The notes under the pieces are model-generated. The model was given only the letters and a program-made list of their open reading frames with translations. It made no database searches and was not told the origin of the DNA. DNA of 64,000 nucleotides from Azospirillaceae bacterium (GTDB taxonomy: Bacteria > Pseudomonadota > Alphaproteobacteria > Azospirillales > Azospirillaceae): NCBI GenBank assembly GCA_028283825.1, contig JAPWJW010000003.1, forward strand, positions 2,356,501 through 2,420,500, in the 5' to 3' direction. The position numbers and the translations under genes were made by a program. How positions within the stretch are numbered: the first letter of the stretch is position 1; each line of letters begins with the position of its first letter. Shown here piece after piece: positions 1-9,685 of the stretch.

Positions 1-2
1 AC

Positions 3-1175
3 AGCGACGCCGCCACCGTCATCCAGGTGTTCATGGCGTCCTGCTACGCCCTGCCGCTGATCGGCGGCTTCATCGCCGACCGCTGGCTGGGCCGCTATCC
101 CACCATCATCATCTTCTCCTTCCCCTACATCGCGGGGCAGGTGGCGCTCAGCTTTGCCAGCACACCCTGGATGCTGTACGGCAGCCTGGCCATGCTGGCG
201 GTGGGTGCCGGCGCCATCAAGCCGAACGTCAGCCCGCTGATGGCCCGCATGTACCAGGAACAGGGCAAGGAAGCCCTGATGGACAAGGCCTTCAGCTACT
301 TCTACGTGGCGATCAACATCGGCGGCTTCGTCACCTCCTACGCGCTGCCCTGGGTGCGCGACAAGGCGGGTTACCAGGTGGCGCTGATGCTGCCGGCCGC
401 CCTGATGGCCATTGCCCTGGTGGCCTTCGCCGCCGGCCGCCGCTTCTATCCGCAGGAAAGTGCCGCCGACCGTCGTGCCGCCCGTGCCCGGCAGGTGGCG
501 GAGGGGGCGGCGGGCATGACGCCGGAGGAGCGCACCCGCCTGTTCCGCATGCTGGCCGGCTTCCCCATGCTGCTGGTGTTCTGGATGGCCTATGACCAGA
601 CCGCCACCACCTGGGTGTTTTTCGCCCGCGACTATATCAACCTGGACCTCTGGCCCTTCGGTTTCGACCTGACGCCGGACCAGCTTCAGGCGGTCAACCC
701 GTTGATGATCATCGTGCTGACCCCCATCTTCAACGCCTTCTGGGGATGGCGCGACCGGCGCCAGGGGGCCATCACCCCGGCGCGGACCAAGGTGTTCGTG
801 GGTTTCCTGATCACCGCCCTGTCCATCGCCATCATGGCCCTGGCCGGTTATCTGGCCAGCGCGGAACACCCGGTCAGCATCTGGTACATGCTGGTTTCCA
901 ACGTCGTGCTGGGCTTTGGCGAGCTGTGCATCAGCATGATCGGCCTGCAATGGGCTTATATGGAGGCGCCGGCCCGGCTGAAATCCTCCATCACCGCCCT
1001 CTTCCTGCTGACCGTCTTCGCCGGCGACATGGTGGGCGGGCTGTACGTCCAACTTTATGGCCGCCTGTCGTCCTTCAACTACTTCGGCGGCCAGGTGGCA
1101 GCCCTGCTGGCGGCGGCGGCTTTCTTCTACGCCGTGTCGCTGCGCCGCCAGCGTACGGTGCCGGCGGTCGCCTGA
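3..1175 (+). CDS. Proton-dependent oligopeptide transporter (POT/PTR2), 5'-truncated
   Basis: C-terminal 390 residues of an inner-membrane peptide/H+ symporter; the frame is open to the window edge, so the N-terminus with TM1 lies upstream. The early GGFIADRWLGRY stretch matches the MFS loop 2-3 motif and FSYFYVAINIGG (about residue 100 of the fragment) is the PTR2 signature. Many hydrophobic segments follow. POT proteins are usually 450-500 residues, so roughly 80-100 are missing. A bidirectional terminator separates it from the convergent LuxR-type gene. Family assignment is firm; substrate (di/tripeptides) is inferred from the family. Confidence 0.9.
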   Translation, partial: SDAATVIQVFMASCYALPLIGGFIADRWLGRYPTIIIFSFPYIAGQVALSFASTPWMLYGSLAMLAVGAGAIKPNVSPLMARMYQEQGKEALMDKAFSYFYVAINIGGFVTSYALPWVRDKAGYQVALMLPAALMAIALVAFAAGRRFYPQESAADRRAARARQVAEGAAGMTPEERTRLFRMLAGFPMLLVFWMAYDQTATTWVFFARDYINLDLWPFGFDLTPDQLQAVNPLMIIVLTPIFNAFWGWRDRRQGAITPARTKVFVGFLITALSIAIMALAGYLASAEHPVSIWYMLVSNVVLGFGELCISMIGLQWAYMEAPARLKSSITALFLLTVFAGDMVGGLYVQLYGRLSSFNYFGGQVAALLAAAAFFYAVSLRRQRTVPAVA

Positions 1176-1190
1176 CCGTCCTCAACCCGG

Positions 1191-1320
1191 CGGCATGAGG
1201 CAAAACCTCATGCCGCTGTAGGACGCGACCGCGTCCGCCGGAGATTTCCGGGGAGCCGCAGGCGGACTGGAAATCGAGGACAGCCAAGGGCCCGGACGGG
1301 CCCGCCCGGCGCCTGAGGGA
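1191..1320 (+). repeat. Multi-stem intergenic repeat, copy 1
   Basis: Begins 16 nt after the transporter stop. Stem 1 CGGCATGAGG/CCTCATGCCG, stem 2 GGACGCG/CGCGTCC, stem 3 GATTTCC/GGAAATC, stem 4 GGGCCC-ggac-GGGCCC, ending with the conserved CGCCCGGCGCCTGAGGG tail. Same architecture as 13 other copies in the window, with different stem bases. Confidence 0.85.
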
Positions 1321-1336
1321 ACACGGAAAGAGCAAA

Positions 1337-1376
1337 AGAAAAGGCCGCCGTCCTCTGCCAGGACAGCGGCCTTTTT
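1337..1376. terminator. Bidirectional intrinsic terminator
   Basis: Hairpin with arms AAGGCCGC/GCGGCCTT plus an inner TCCT/AGGA, flanked by an A-run on the left and a T-run on the right. It can terminate both the upstream plus-strand transporter and the convergent minus-strand regulator. Confidence 0.85.
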
Positions 1377-1441
1377 CTTTGAGCCCGCTTGCATGGGGCT
1401 TCGTGGGGAGGCGGTGCTGAAAGGAAAGGTGCGGCCCTGCG

Positions 1442-2137
1442 TCAGGCCGCACCGGCGGTGGGTGTGGCTTCCGTCAGGCCGTTGTTCAGGGCCCAGATGG
1501 CCGCCTGTGTGCGGTTGTTGCAGTTGATCTTCCGCAGCAGGCTCTTCAGGTGAACCTTCACCGTGGCCTCGGTAATGTGCAGGCCGTTGGCGATCACCTT
1601 GTTGCTTTCACCGCGGACCAGGGCGCGCAGGATCTGCGTCTCCCGCATCGACAGCCCCTTGTGCGGGCTGCCGGTTCCGACATTGCCATGGTTCTGCTGG
1701 GTCAACAGCAGGGCCAGGTCGGACGGGAACACCTTTTCCCCCAGCATCACCAGATGCAGGGATTGGATCAGGGCGTTGGACGACCGGTCCTTGGTGAGAT
1801 AGCCGTCGATCCCAGCCTCCAGCGCCATGCGCAGGCGGGGGGCGTCGAAGCCATTGGTCAGATAGACCAGGCGGGCCTCAGGGAACAGGCTGTGCAGTTG
1901 GCTGACGGTCGAGCGGAACTCGCCCGCGTCGGTGACATCGAACAGGACCAGGGTTATCCCCCGGCCCGGCGCCTTGCCGTTCGATACCTCATTGAGGGTA
2001 GGTGCTGCCAGCTCCGCCCGGGTGGCTTCCACATCGCGCGCTTCGGAAACCACACGGAAGTCCTGCGGCAAAAGCTGCCGCAAACCTTGACGGAACAGGG
2101 TACTCGGGTCGATCACCAAAACGTCATGGATGGCCAT
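1442..2137 (-). CDS. LuxR/NarL-type response regulator
   Basis: 231-residue cytoplasmic transcription factor. Residues 4-135 resemble a receiver domain (candidate phospho-Asp in LVLFDVTD; Lys in GYLTKD), but the usual N-terminal acidic pair is reduced to a single Asp (VLVIDPS), so phosphorylation may be weak or absent. Residues about 165-222 are a clear LuxR helix-turn-helix (SMRETQILRALVRGESNKVIA... TVKVHLKSLL). The start is supported by GGAGGT 7 nt upstream. No sensor kinase is adjacent, so the signal is unknown. Confidence 0.85.
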   Translation of the reverse strand: MAIHDVLVIDPSTLFRQGLRQLLPQDFRVVSEARDVEATRAELAAPTLNEVSNGKAPGRGITLVLFDVTDAGEFRSTVSQLHSLFPEARLVYLTNGFDAPRLRMALEAGIDGYLTKDRSSNALIQSLHLVMLGEKVFPSDLALLLTQQNHGNVGTGSPHKGLSMRETQILRALVRGESNKVIANGLHITEATVKVHLKSLLRKINCNNRTQAAIWALNNGLTEATPTAGAA

Positions 2138-2305
2138 GATTCATACCTCCGACTTAGACATCACTCCATCGGAGTTTCTAATATTGGCTATCGTTTCCCA
2201 CTAAACAACCCTTACTTGTGTCCGGTCGCTTTAGCCCTTTCGCGTAGCCCCCTCGCCCTAGCTAGCCAGGAATATCTGGAACCCTGGCGCGAAAGGGATA
2301 GGCGG

Positions 2306-3205
2306 TCAGCGGCGGTAGCGCTTTTCCTGCATGATTTCAAGCTGCAGCTGCTGGATTTCGGTCAGCCGCTTCCACTGCCGCTGGATGAGATAATCAATTT
2401 TTTCGTGCAGATGCCGGATCTCCAGCTCAGCCTTGAGGTTGACCCGGTAGTCGTTCTCCGACCGCAGCCTGTCCTTCGATTCCTGCCGCTTCTGGCTCAT
2501 CATGATGATGGGCGCCTGTACCGCGGCCAGGCAGGACAGAATTAGGTTCAGCAGGATGAAAGGGTATGGATCGAACGACTTACCGCTTTCGACGATGTTG
2601 ATCAGCATCCAGACAACGAGGAAGCCGCCGAAGCTCAGGATGAAGGTCCAGCTGCCGCCGAAGGTGGCGATGCGGTCCGACATGCGCTCGCCCAGCGTCC
2701 GCTCCTCGGCGTAGCCTTCCTCAATGTTCTCGGCCAAGGTTTCGTGCGTGGCCATGCTCTCCGCCACCTGGCGGTCCAGCTCCGTCAGTTCGCCCTTTTC
2801 CTGCTGCAGCAGTTCCTCGACATAGAGGGAGCGATAGCGGGCGACCACGCCGCGGCTGACCAGCGCGTCGTGGGGCAGGCCGCCATGGTCGCGGCGGATG
2901 CGGATGGCCAGGCTGGGGCGCAGGGTATCCAGGTTGATCAGGTCGCGCTTGGCGCGCACCTTGCCGGTGACGGCGCACGCCGCGCGCTTGGACGGCACGC
3001 CGGCGTCGGCGGCCGGGCCGGCATCCAGGCCCGCGTCCTCGTCACTGCTGTCCAGGGAATCGTCGGCCAGGTCCTCGGCGGCCAACTCCTCCGCCTCTGC
3101 CGCCAGCTCGGCGGCGAAGGCCGCTTCCGTGTCGGCATCCCGGATCAACCGCGTCGCCTTGTCATCCTGCGGGGGCACATCACCCTCGCCACGCCCCTGG
3201 TCCAT
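2306..3205 (-). CDS. DUF1003 family membrane protein
   Basis: About 299 residues. An acidic, Ala-rich N-terminal third precedes the DUF1003 core: two transmembrane segments (WTFILSFGGFLVVWMLINI and PFILLNLILSCLAAVQAPI), then a charged helical tail (RQESKDRLRSENDYRVNLKAE, IQQLQLEIMQEKRYRR) likely to coil. Function is unknown. I chose the ATG at 3205, which has an AAGGA ribosome site; longer forms start at 3253 or 3355 but lack one. No operon partner. Confidence 0.8.
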   Translation of the reverse strand: MDQGRGEGDVPPQDDKATRLIRDADTEAAFAAELAAEAEELAAEDLADDSLDSSDEDAGLDAGPAADAGVPSKRAACAVTGKVRAKRDLINLDTLRPSLAIRIRRDHGGLPHDALVSRGVVARYRSLYVEELLQQEKGELTELDRQVAESMATHETLAENIEEGYAEERTLGERMSDRIATFGGSWTFILSFGGFLVVWMLINIVESGKSFDPYPFILLNLILSCLAAVQAPIIMMSQKRQESKDRLRSENDYRVNLKAELEIRHLHEKIDYLIQRQWKRLTEIQQLQLEIMQEKRYRR

Positions 3206-3370
3206 AACCCGTCCTTCTCGGTCCGGCCTTGGCAGGCCCGCCGCCTTTGTCATGGGGGTGCCGCCGTCACCGGGCCGCCCCTCAAACGCTTTTATAGCTG
3301 AACTATGACAATTTTCCGCGACGCCCACACCCGCGTTATGTCGCGGCTGCCGCACAGGTGGCGTGCGGCC

Positions 3371-3406
3371 AAAAGAAAACCCCGCCGACCTTGGGCCGGC
3401 GGGGCT
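3371..3406 (-). terminator. Intrinsic terminator of the porin gene
   Basis: On the minus strand, GCCCCGCCGG...TCGGCGGGG followed by TTTTCTTTT, about 50 nt beyond the porin stop codon. Confidence 0.9.
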
Positions 3407-3454
3407 TCCCCGTAGGATGCTTGGTCGCCCCCCGGGGGAGGCGCGAAGCGAACC

Positions 3455-5026
3455 TTAGAACGTGAACTGCATACGGCCGCCGAACGACTGCCAGTTGTCG
3501 CCGGTCTGCACGCTGCTGGTGGCCGAGGCGTACTTCTTCAGGTCGATGAACTGGTAGTCCAGCATGAACTTGATGTTCGAGGTGGGGTACCAGTTCAGGC
3601 CCAGGGTCCAGACTTCCTGCTGGCCGCCACGGATGCGGTTGGCCGTGTTGGTCGCCCAGGTGTCGGAGTTCAGGTCCATGAAGCTGTAGCGGGTGACGGC
3701 TTCCCAGGTGCCCCAGTCGCCCGTCTTCGGGTTGAAGGGCTTATCCACCGTCGGCGCGCTGAAGGCGGCCTGGTTGGCGACGTAGTTGCGCTTCTGGCCG
3801 GTGATGACCCAGCCGGCTTCGGCGTAGTAGCCGTAGAAGCTGGGATCGTTGGTCGCGGTGGAGCCGGTCTTATCGCGCTTCAGGTCGATCTGGTAACCTT
3901 CGCCCTGCACCCACAGGCTGTCGTAACGCACGGCCGCTTCACCGCCGTAGATGGCGACGCTGTCGGTGTTGATGGCGCCCGTGTTGATGATGGCGCCCAG
4001 GCCGCCGTAGCGGTTTTCCGGACGCTCGGACAGCGAGATCTGATGCGTCAGGTTGTTGGCCACGCCGTTGGTCTGCGGCGGGGTGTACAGGTAGGAGCCG
4101 TCGATACCGATGTGGACGATGGTGTGCTCGTCATTGATCGGACGGTAGGCGGCGCGGGCGAACACGGCGTGCTGGTCGTCGCCAACGCCGGTCGTGGCCG
4201 TGCTGCTGGTGGTGATGCTGTCGCCGGTCATGTAGACGTCGGCGAAATAATTATCGCCGAAGGTGCGGGCGCCGAAGGACACGCGGCCTTCGCTGGCCAC
4301 CAGGGCGGTCACGACGTTGGTGATGGCGGGACGCTCGACCAGGGCGATGTCGTTGGAGCTGATCGAGTCTTCGAAGGTCAGAGCCGGCTGCATGGCGCCG
4401 GCGTCGATGATCCAGCCCTTGAAGCCGTTGTACGACAACTGGGCGGTCTGCAGGCGGCCGGACTGGTTGGTGCGGCCCGCGAAGTCGGCCGTCACGTTGT
4501 AGGTCCAGTCGTTGAAGGCCTTGCCGGCGAAGCCGATGTAGGCGCGACGGAAGTTGAAGCCGTCGGTGATGTCCTTGTTCGACCGGTTATCCGGGTTCTT
4601 GGCATCCTGCATGTTGTAGCCGTAATCCAACTGGATGCGGCCAACGGGCTGGAAGGTGAAGGCCTTGTCCGCGGACGAGAAGGTCGGCACGCCGTTGGGG
4701 AAGGTGATGCTGGGCAGGTTGGCCGTGGCGGCCGTGACGGAGGTGGCGGCCTTTTCGGCGGCGACCTTGCTCTCGGCGGCGGCCTTGTTGGCGGCGTCGG
4801 ACTGGGTGGCCAGCGCCTGCAGCTGGGTCTGCAGCGCCTGGATCTGCTTGTTCAACGCGTCGATCTGGGCCTGGGTGGCCAGCGGCTGCGGAGCGGCGGC
4901 GGCCGAGGCGGCGGCGGCACTCGGCTTCTTCTTGGTGGTCGTGGCGGCTTCCTGGGCCGAGGCGGTGCCGGCGGCGAAAGCCAGACCCAATACCGTGCCA
5001 GCCAGCAACACTGTCTTCAGCGTCAT
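3455..5026 (-). CDS. Phosphate-selective-type outer-membrane porin (Porin_O_P)
   Basis: 523 residues. Signal peptide 1-24 ends ASA. A Lys/Ala-rich stretch and a coiled coil follow (about 48-95, IDALNKQIQALQTQLQALA), typical of trimeric OprO/OprP-like porins, then a beta-rich domain beginning FQPVGRIQLDYGYN and ending with the terminal Phe of outer-membrane barrels (RMQFTF). Divergent from pstS with PhoB-like repeats between them, which supports a role in phosphate uptake under starvation. Phosphate (or polyphosphate) specificity is inferred from family and context. Confidence 0.88.
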   Translation of the reverse strand: MTLKTVLLAGTVLGLAFAAGTASAQEAATTTKKKPSAAAASAAAAPQPLATQAQIDALNKQIQALQTQLQALATQSDAANKAAAESKVAAEKAATSVTAATANLPSITFPNGVPTFSSADKAFTFQPVGRIQLDYGYNMQDAKNPDNRSNKDITDGFNFRRAYIGFAGKAFNDWTYNVTADFAGRTNQSGRLQTAQLSYNGFKGWIIDAGAMQPALTFEDSISSNDIALVERPAITNVVTALVASEGRVSFGARTFGDNYFADVYMTGDSITTSSTATTGVGDDQHAVFARAAYRPINDEHTIVHIGIDGSYLYTPPQTNGVANNLTHQISLSERPENRYGGLGAIINTGAINTDSVAIYGGEAAVRYDSLWVQGEGYQIDLKRDKTGSTATNDPSFYGYYAEAGWVITGQKRNYVANQAAFSAPTVDKPFNPKTGDWGTWEAVTRYSFMDLNSDTWATNTANRIRGGQQEVWTLGLNWYPTSNIKFMLDYQFIDLKKYASATSSVQTGDNWQSFGGRMQFTF

Positions 5027-5160
5027 TTCCTTGATTCTCCCATCATCCGGTCTACGACATGTCGCCTAAGACCGGTGGCACCGATCCGACGTTCACGCGT
5101 TTGGAGCGTTTGGGCATTGCCTGCGCACTGCCCTCACGAAGCGCTCGGTAGCAATATAGC

Positions 5161-5189
5161 ATGACAACAAGACTGCTGAAGATTGACAG
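5161..5189 (-). promoter_or_regulatory. Candidate Pho box upstream of the porin
   Basis: On the minus strand three heptamers at exact 11-bp spacing: CTGTCAA, CAGCAGT, TTGTCAT. The first and third match the CTGTCAT half-site of PhoB; the middle one is weak. It sits about 135-160 bp upstream of the porin start. Confidence 0.5.
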
Positions 5190-5586
5190 ATTTATGAAAG
5201 GCCGCACCTGTTGCGCCGATGCCACAGTGTCGAATCGGGCCATTTGGGCTGTACGCAAGACGCCCGCCAAACGTTTTTCAGACGCATCCAATAGAAGGAA
5301 TGGATGTCCCGAATCGCTTGAGACGACGGTTTCGCTACGACTGTATCTATAGTGTTGTCATTAGGGCGCACTCGGACGCCGTCTTGGGGGGCCTTGCGGG
5401 ATAAGGCGGGTCCCAAGGAAAAGGGCGGGGCTATGTGGCGCCCAAAACGTCTCTTGAGGAACACTCAAGGGTCGGTACGCCGGTGGTGCCCAGGGCGTGG
5501 GGTGCCGCGCTTACGCGTGCCGGGGCCCCTGGTGGCGGGTACGGGCCATGAACGCGGCCTTGACCTGCGACGATAAGCCTACATTT

Positions 5587-5616
5587 TAACAAAACCGTAA
5601 CAAAGACGTCACCAAA
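5587..5616 (-). promoter_or_regulatory. Candidate Pho box upstream of pstS
   Basis: Three direct repeats with exact 11-bp period: TAACAAAA, TAACAAAG, TCACCAAA. Read on the minus strand they are TTTGTTA/TTGGTGA, resembling PhoB half-sites in reverse orientation. They lie about 135-165 bp upstream of pstS. The phasing is what makes this credible. Confidence 0.5.
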
Positions 5617-5751
5617 GGTTCAGGGCCCGGAATCTAGGGTCCGCCCGTCGAAACGGGATCAGGAACGGTCACGGGGCTTATAAGGTCCCACGCCGGCCGG
5701 TCGGGGCCCCGAGATGGTCGACCTTGACGTTTCAACCCGTGGGGGATCCCC

Positions 5752-6805
5752 GTGAATTTTCAACCGAAGAACCTGCTGAAGGGTATGGTTGCCGCTGCGG
5801 CCGCGGTCGTGATGGTGGGTGCCGCCCAGGCTGCCGACATCAGCGGCGCCGGTGCCACCTTCCCGTATCCCATCTACGCCAAGTGGGCGGAGGCCTATAA
5901 GGCCAAGGCCGGCGTGGGCCTGAACTACCAGTCCATCGGTTCCGGCGGCGGCATCAAGCAGATCAAGGCGAAGACGGTCACCTTCGGCGCCTCCGATATG
6001 CCCCTGAAGCCGGAAGAGCTGAAGGAAGCGGGCCTGCAGCAGTTCCCGATGATCATGGGCGGCGTCGTCCCGGTCGTGAACGTGAAGGGCTTCGCCCCCG
6101 GTCAGATCCAGCTGGACGGCCCCACCATCGCCAAGATCTACCTGGGCACGATCGCCGCCTGGAATGATCCGGCCATCAAGGCGCTGAACCCCGGCCTGGC
6201 CCTGCCCAGCACCTCCATCGTCCCGGTGTACCGTTCCGACGGGTCGGGCACGAACTTCCTGTGGACCACCTACCTGTCCAAGGAAGACGCCGAGTTCCAG
6301 AGCAAGGTCGGCGCCAACACCTCGGTGCAGTGGGCCGCGGGCCTGGGCGCCAAGGGCAACGAAGGCGTCGCCAACATGGTGAAGCTGACCGACGGCGCCA
6401 TCGGCTACGTCGAGTACGCCTACGCCAAGCAGAACAGCCTGACCTTCACCAAGCTGAAGAACCACGACGGCAAGGTCGTCAGCCCGGAAATCAAGTCGTT
6501 CCAGGCCGCCGCCGCCGGCGCCGACTGGGCCAACGCCCCGGGCTTCTACCTGGTGCTGGTCGATCAGCCCGGTGCCGACAGCTGGCCGATCACCGGCGCC
6601 AGCTTCATCCTGGTCTACAGCCAGCCGCAGGACGCCGCCGCCGTCGGCGAGGCCCTGAAGTTCTTCGATTTGGGCGTACGCCAGCGGCCAGGCCGCGGCC
6701 GAGCAGCTGGACTACGTCCCGATGCCCGCCGCCGTGGTCACCCAGGTCGAGAAGTCGTGGGCCACGATCAAGACCGCCGACGGCAAGCCGGTCTGGTCGA
6801 AGTAA
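5752..6805 (+). CDS. pstS: Phosphate ABC transporter, periplasmic binding protein (frameshifted)
   Basis: High-affinity phosphate-binding protein of the Pst system. Signal peptide 1-27 (ends AQA), then the PstS N-terminal ISGAGATFPYPIYAKW and the binding motifs YQSIGSGGG and RSDGSGTNF. Up to codon 306 (LKFFD) the frame is normal. At 6669-6671 an extra T in TTTGGG shifts it: removing one T restores WAYASGQAAAEQLDYVPMP...GKPVWSK and a stop at 6803-6805, giving a normal 350 residues. As read, translation instead runs to 6819 through an Arg-rich tail. Either a sequencing error or a real lesion. First gene of pstSCAB. Confidence 0.9.
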
Positions 6806-6858
6806 GAGTCCTCGGGTAATAAGAAAGCCGCCCCGGCCATCCGGCCGGCGGACAGAGA

Positions 6859-6896
6859 AGGGGAGAGGGGTCGGACACGGCTCCTCTCCCTCTTTG
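6859..6896 (+). terminator. Intercistronic hairpin between pstS and pstC
   Basis: AGGGGAGAGG pairs with CCTCTCCCT followed by CTTT. A leaky terminator or mRNA-stabilising hairpin here would let pstS be expressed above the membrane subunits, as is common in pst operons. Confidence 0.6.
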
Positions 6897-6958
6897 TGGG
6901 CTTCATCTGAAATCCGGATTTAAAGGGTCACAAGGCCTACGGCCGGAGGGGTGCTTTG

Positions 6959-7936
6959 GTGGACATGGCGATAAAGGCATCGGACATCAGCGCGGAGAGC
7001 CCACGGGCGCGCGCGCAGCGCCGCAAGGACCTGCTGTTCCGCAGCGCCACCCTGTTTTTCGCCCTGCTGGTGCTGACCCTGCTGGGCGGGGTGATCATCT
7101 CCCTCATCCACGGCGCCTGGCCGGCCCTGAAGCTGTTCGGCTTCGGTTTCGTCACGACCGAGGTGTGGAACCCGGTGACGGAGAAGTTCGGCGCCCTGGC
7201 CCCCATCTACGGCACGCTGGTCACCTCGGCCATCGCCATGGCGGTGGGCGTGCCCGTCAGCTTCGGCATCGCCATCTTCCTGACGGAACTGTGCCCCGCC
7301 TGGGCCAAGCGTCCCATCGGCATCGCCGTGGAACTGCTGGCCGGCATTCCCAGCATCATCTACGGCATCTGGGGCCTGTTCGTGTTCGCGCCCTTCCTGC
7401 AGCGGACGGTCCAGCCTTTCCTGATCAGCATCTTCCACGACGTGCCCGTCCTGAGCACCCTGTTCAAGGGCCCGCCCTACGGCATCGGCACGCTGACCGC
7501 CGGCCTGATCCTGGCGATCATGATCCTGCCCTTCATCACCTCCATCACCCGCGACGTGTTCGAGACCATGCCCGCCATGCTGCGCGAAAGCGCCTACGGC
7601 CTGGGTGCGACGACGTGGGAGGTGGTGCGCGACATCACCATCCCCTACACCCGGGTGGGCCTGGTGGGCGGTGTCATGCTGGGCCTGGGCCGCGCCCTGG
7701 GTGAGACCATGGCCGTCACCTTCGTCATCGGCAACGCGCACCGCATCTCGCCCTCGCTGCTGGCGCCGGGCACCACTATCTCCGCCGCCATCGCCAATGA
7801 ATTCACCGAGGCGGTGGGCGACACCTACACCTCGTCCCTCATTGCGCTGGGCCTGGTGCTTTTCGTCATCACCTTCATCGTGCTGGCCCTGGCCAAGCTG
7901 ATGCTGGTGCGTATGAACCGCAAGGCGGGGGTCTGA
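6959..7936 (+). CDS. pstC: Phosphate ABC transporter permease
   Basis: About 325 residues. Inner-membrane channel subunit with an N-terminal TM, then five to six more; the EAA-loop region METMPAMLRESAYGLGATTWEVV is typical of PstC. GGAGG at 6945-6949 serves either a TTG (6956) or GTG (6959) start; I list the GTG. Stop is 3 nt before pstA, indicating one transcript. Acts with PstA as the membrane pore and is energised by PstB. Confidence 0.95.
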   Translation: MDMAIKASDISAESPRARAQRRKDLLFRSATLFFALLVLTLLGGVIISLIHGAWPALKLFGFGFVTTEVWNPVTEKFGALAPIYGTLVTSAIAMAVGVPVSFGIAIFLTELCPAWAKRPIGIAVELLAGIPSIIYGIWGLFVFAPFLQRTVQPFLISIFHDVPVLSTLFKGPPYGIGTLTAGLILAIMILPFITSITRDVFETMPAMLRESAYGLGATTWEVVRDITIPYTRVGLVGGVMLGLGRALGETMAVTFVIGNAHRISPSLLAPGTTISAAIANEFTEAVGDTYTSSLIALGLVLFVITFIVLALAKLMLVRMNRKAGV

Positions 7937-7939
7937 TCC

Positions 7940-8836
7940 ATGGCCGTCACCGACATGTCCCCCTCCGGCACCCCCGGCCCGTCCTTCTCCATGGGCCGCT
8001 ATCGCCGCCGCAAGGTCACCAACACCGTCGCCATGGGGGCCGCCGTCGGCGCCGCCGCCTTCGGCCTGCTGTGGCTGGTGTGGATCCTGGCCGTCCTGCT
8101 GTTCAAGGGCCTGAGCGCCATCAGCGTGGACCTGTTCACCCAGATGACGCCCCCGCCGGGCAGCGCCGGCGGCCTGCTGAACGCCATCTTCGGCAGCATC
8201 GTCATGACGGTGCTGGGCATGGTGATCGGCACGCCCATCGGCATCATGGCCGGCACCTACATGGCCGAATACGGCAAGGGCACGAAGCTGGCCGAGGTCA
8301 CGCGCTTCATCAACGACATCCTGCTGTCGGCGCCGTCCATCATCGTCGGCCTGTTCATCTACACCATCGTCGTCGTGCCCATGGGGCACTTCTCCGCCTG
8401 GGCGGGCGCCATATCGCTGGCCGTGCTGGTCATCCCGGTGGTGGTGCGCACCACCGAGGACATGCTGAACCTGGTTCCGGGTTCGCTGCGCGAGGCCGCC
8501 GCCGCCCTGGGCGCGCCGCGCTGGAAGGTCATCGTCCAGGTGACCTACCGCGCCGCCCGCAGCGGCATCATGACCGGCGTCCTGCTGGCCGTGGCCCGCA
8601 TCAGCGGCGAGACCGCACCCCTGCTGTTCACCGCCCTGAACAACCAGTTCTGGAGCGTCAACATGAACGCCCCGATGGCCAACTTGCCGGTCACCATCTT
8701 CCAGTTCGCGCTCAGCCCCTATGAGGATTGGCAGCGGCTGGCCTGGGCCGGCTCCCTCATCATCACGGTCGCCATCCTCGCGCTGAACATCGGCGCGCGC
8801 ATGCTCACGTCCATCGGCACCAAGAAAGGCCAGTGA
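7940..8836 (+). CDS. pstA: Phosphate ABC transporter permease
   Basis: 298 residues. Second membrane subunit of Pst. A basic N-terminus ([10 protein letters not shown]) is followed by six predicted TM helices and the conserved coupling loop [16 protein letters not shown]. The ATG lies 3 nt after the pstC stop. The stop at 8834-8836 overlaps the region just before the pstB start, so translation is probably coupled. Confidence 0.95.
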   Translation: MAVTDMSPSGTPGPSFSMGRYRRRKVTNTVAMGAAVGAAAFGLLWLVWILAVLLFKGLSAISVDLFTQMTPPPGSAGGLLNAIFGSIVMTVLGMVIGTPIGIMAGTYMAEYGKGTKLAEVTRFINDILLSAPSIIVGLFIYTIVVVPMGHFSAWAGAISLAVLVIPVVVRTTEDMLNLVPGSLREAAAALGAPRWKVIVQVTYRAARSGIMTGVLLAVARISGETAPLLFTALNNQFWSVNMNAPMANLPVTIFQFALSPYEDWQRLAWAGSLIITVAILALNIGARMLTSIGTKKGQ

Positions 8837-8841
8837 TCACC

Positions 8842-9657
8842 ATGACCGCGCTTTCCATGACGGCGGAACAGTCCCAGGCGGCGTACGCCACCGACGGCGA
8901 CATGCGCGAGAAGATCAGCGTCCGCGACCTGAACTTCTATTACGGCGGCTTCCACGCCCTCAGGAACATCAACCTGCCGCTGTTCGACAAGCGGGTGACG
9001 GCGTTCATCGGCCCGTCGGGCTGCGGCAAGTCCACCCTGCTGCGCATCCTGAACCGTATCTATGACCTCTACCCCAACCAGCGGGCGGAGGGCGAGGTGC
9101 TGCTGGACGGTGAGAACCTGCTGTCGCCCAAGCAGGATCTGAACCTGCTGCGCGCCCGCGTCGGCATGGTGTTCCAGAAGCCCACGCCCTTCCCCATGTC
9201 GATCTACGACAACGTCGCCTATGGCATCCGCCTGTATGAAAAGCTGGGCCGGGCCGACATGGACGTGCGCGTGGAAGAGGCCCTGCGCAAGACCGCGCTG
9301 TGGGGCGAGGTGAAGGACAAGCTGCGCCAGAGCGGCCTGTCGCTGTCCGGTGGCCAGCAGCAGCGCCTATGCATCGCCCGCGCCGTGGCCGTGCGCCCGG
9401 CCGTGCTGCTGCTGGATGAGCCGACCTCGGCCCTGGACCCCATCTCCACCTCCAAGATCGAGGAACTGGTGGACGAGTTGAAGCCCGACTACTGCATCGC
9501 CATCGTCACCCACAACATGCAGCAGGCGGCCCGCGTCTCCGACTACACCGCCTTCATGTACCTGGGCGAATTGGTGGAGTACGGCGCCACCGACACCATC
9601 TTCACCGCCCCGAAGGAAGAAAAGACCGAGCAGTACATCACCGGCCGCTTCGGCTGA
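8842..9657 (+). CDS. pstB: Phosphate ABC transporter ATPase
   Basis: 271 residues. Walker [10 protein letters not shown] (57-65), signature LSGGQQQR and Walker [12 protein letters not shown] are intact; [20 protein letters not shown] is the PstB-type Q-loop region. The ATG at 8842 sits 5 nt after pstA; an in-frame GTG at 8833 overlaps its stop. The usual phoU and phoB do not follow: the operon ends at a terminator and the next gene is an unrelated channel. Confidence 0.95.
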   Translation: MTALSMTAEQSQAAYATDGDMREKISVRDLNFYYGGFHALRNINLPLFDKRVTAFIGPSGCGKSTLLRILNRIYDLYPNQRAEGEVLLDGENLLSPKQDLNLLRARVGMVFQKPTPFPMSIYDNVAYGIRLYEKLGRADMDVRVEEALRKTALWGEVKDKLRQSGLSLSGGQQQRLCIARAVAVRPAVLLLDEPTSALDPISTSKIEELVDELKPDYCIAIVTHNMQQAARVSDYTAFMYLGELVEYGATDTIFTAPKEEKTEQYITGRFG

Positions 9658-9685
9658 GTGGGGTCGCAACAGATTTGCGAATGGC

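Larger units (their letters stand above)
5027..5751. other. 725-bp divergent intergenic region, porin / pstS
   Basis: Shared regulatory region of the phosphate block. It holds two candidate PhoB sites, one near each gene. Several short open frames cross it but none has a domain, a convincing ribosome site or neighbour-like codon use, so I call no gene. The leader of pstS just upstream of the start is GC-rich and could fold, but I see no known riboswitch. Confidence 0.6.

Noticed and set aside
4043-5164. 373-codon plus-strand open frame opposite the porin
   Set aside because: Gly/Val/Arg-rich shadow; the porin frame has signal peptide, coiled coil and terminal Phe.
5192-5464. 90-codon open frame between porin and pstS
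   Set aside because: No ribosome site, no similarity, and it covers the candidate regulatory region.
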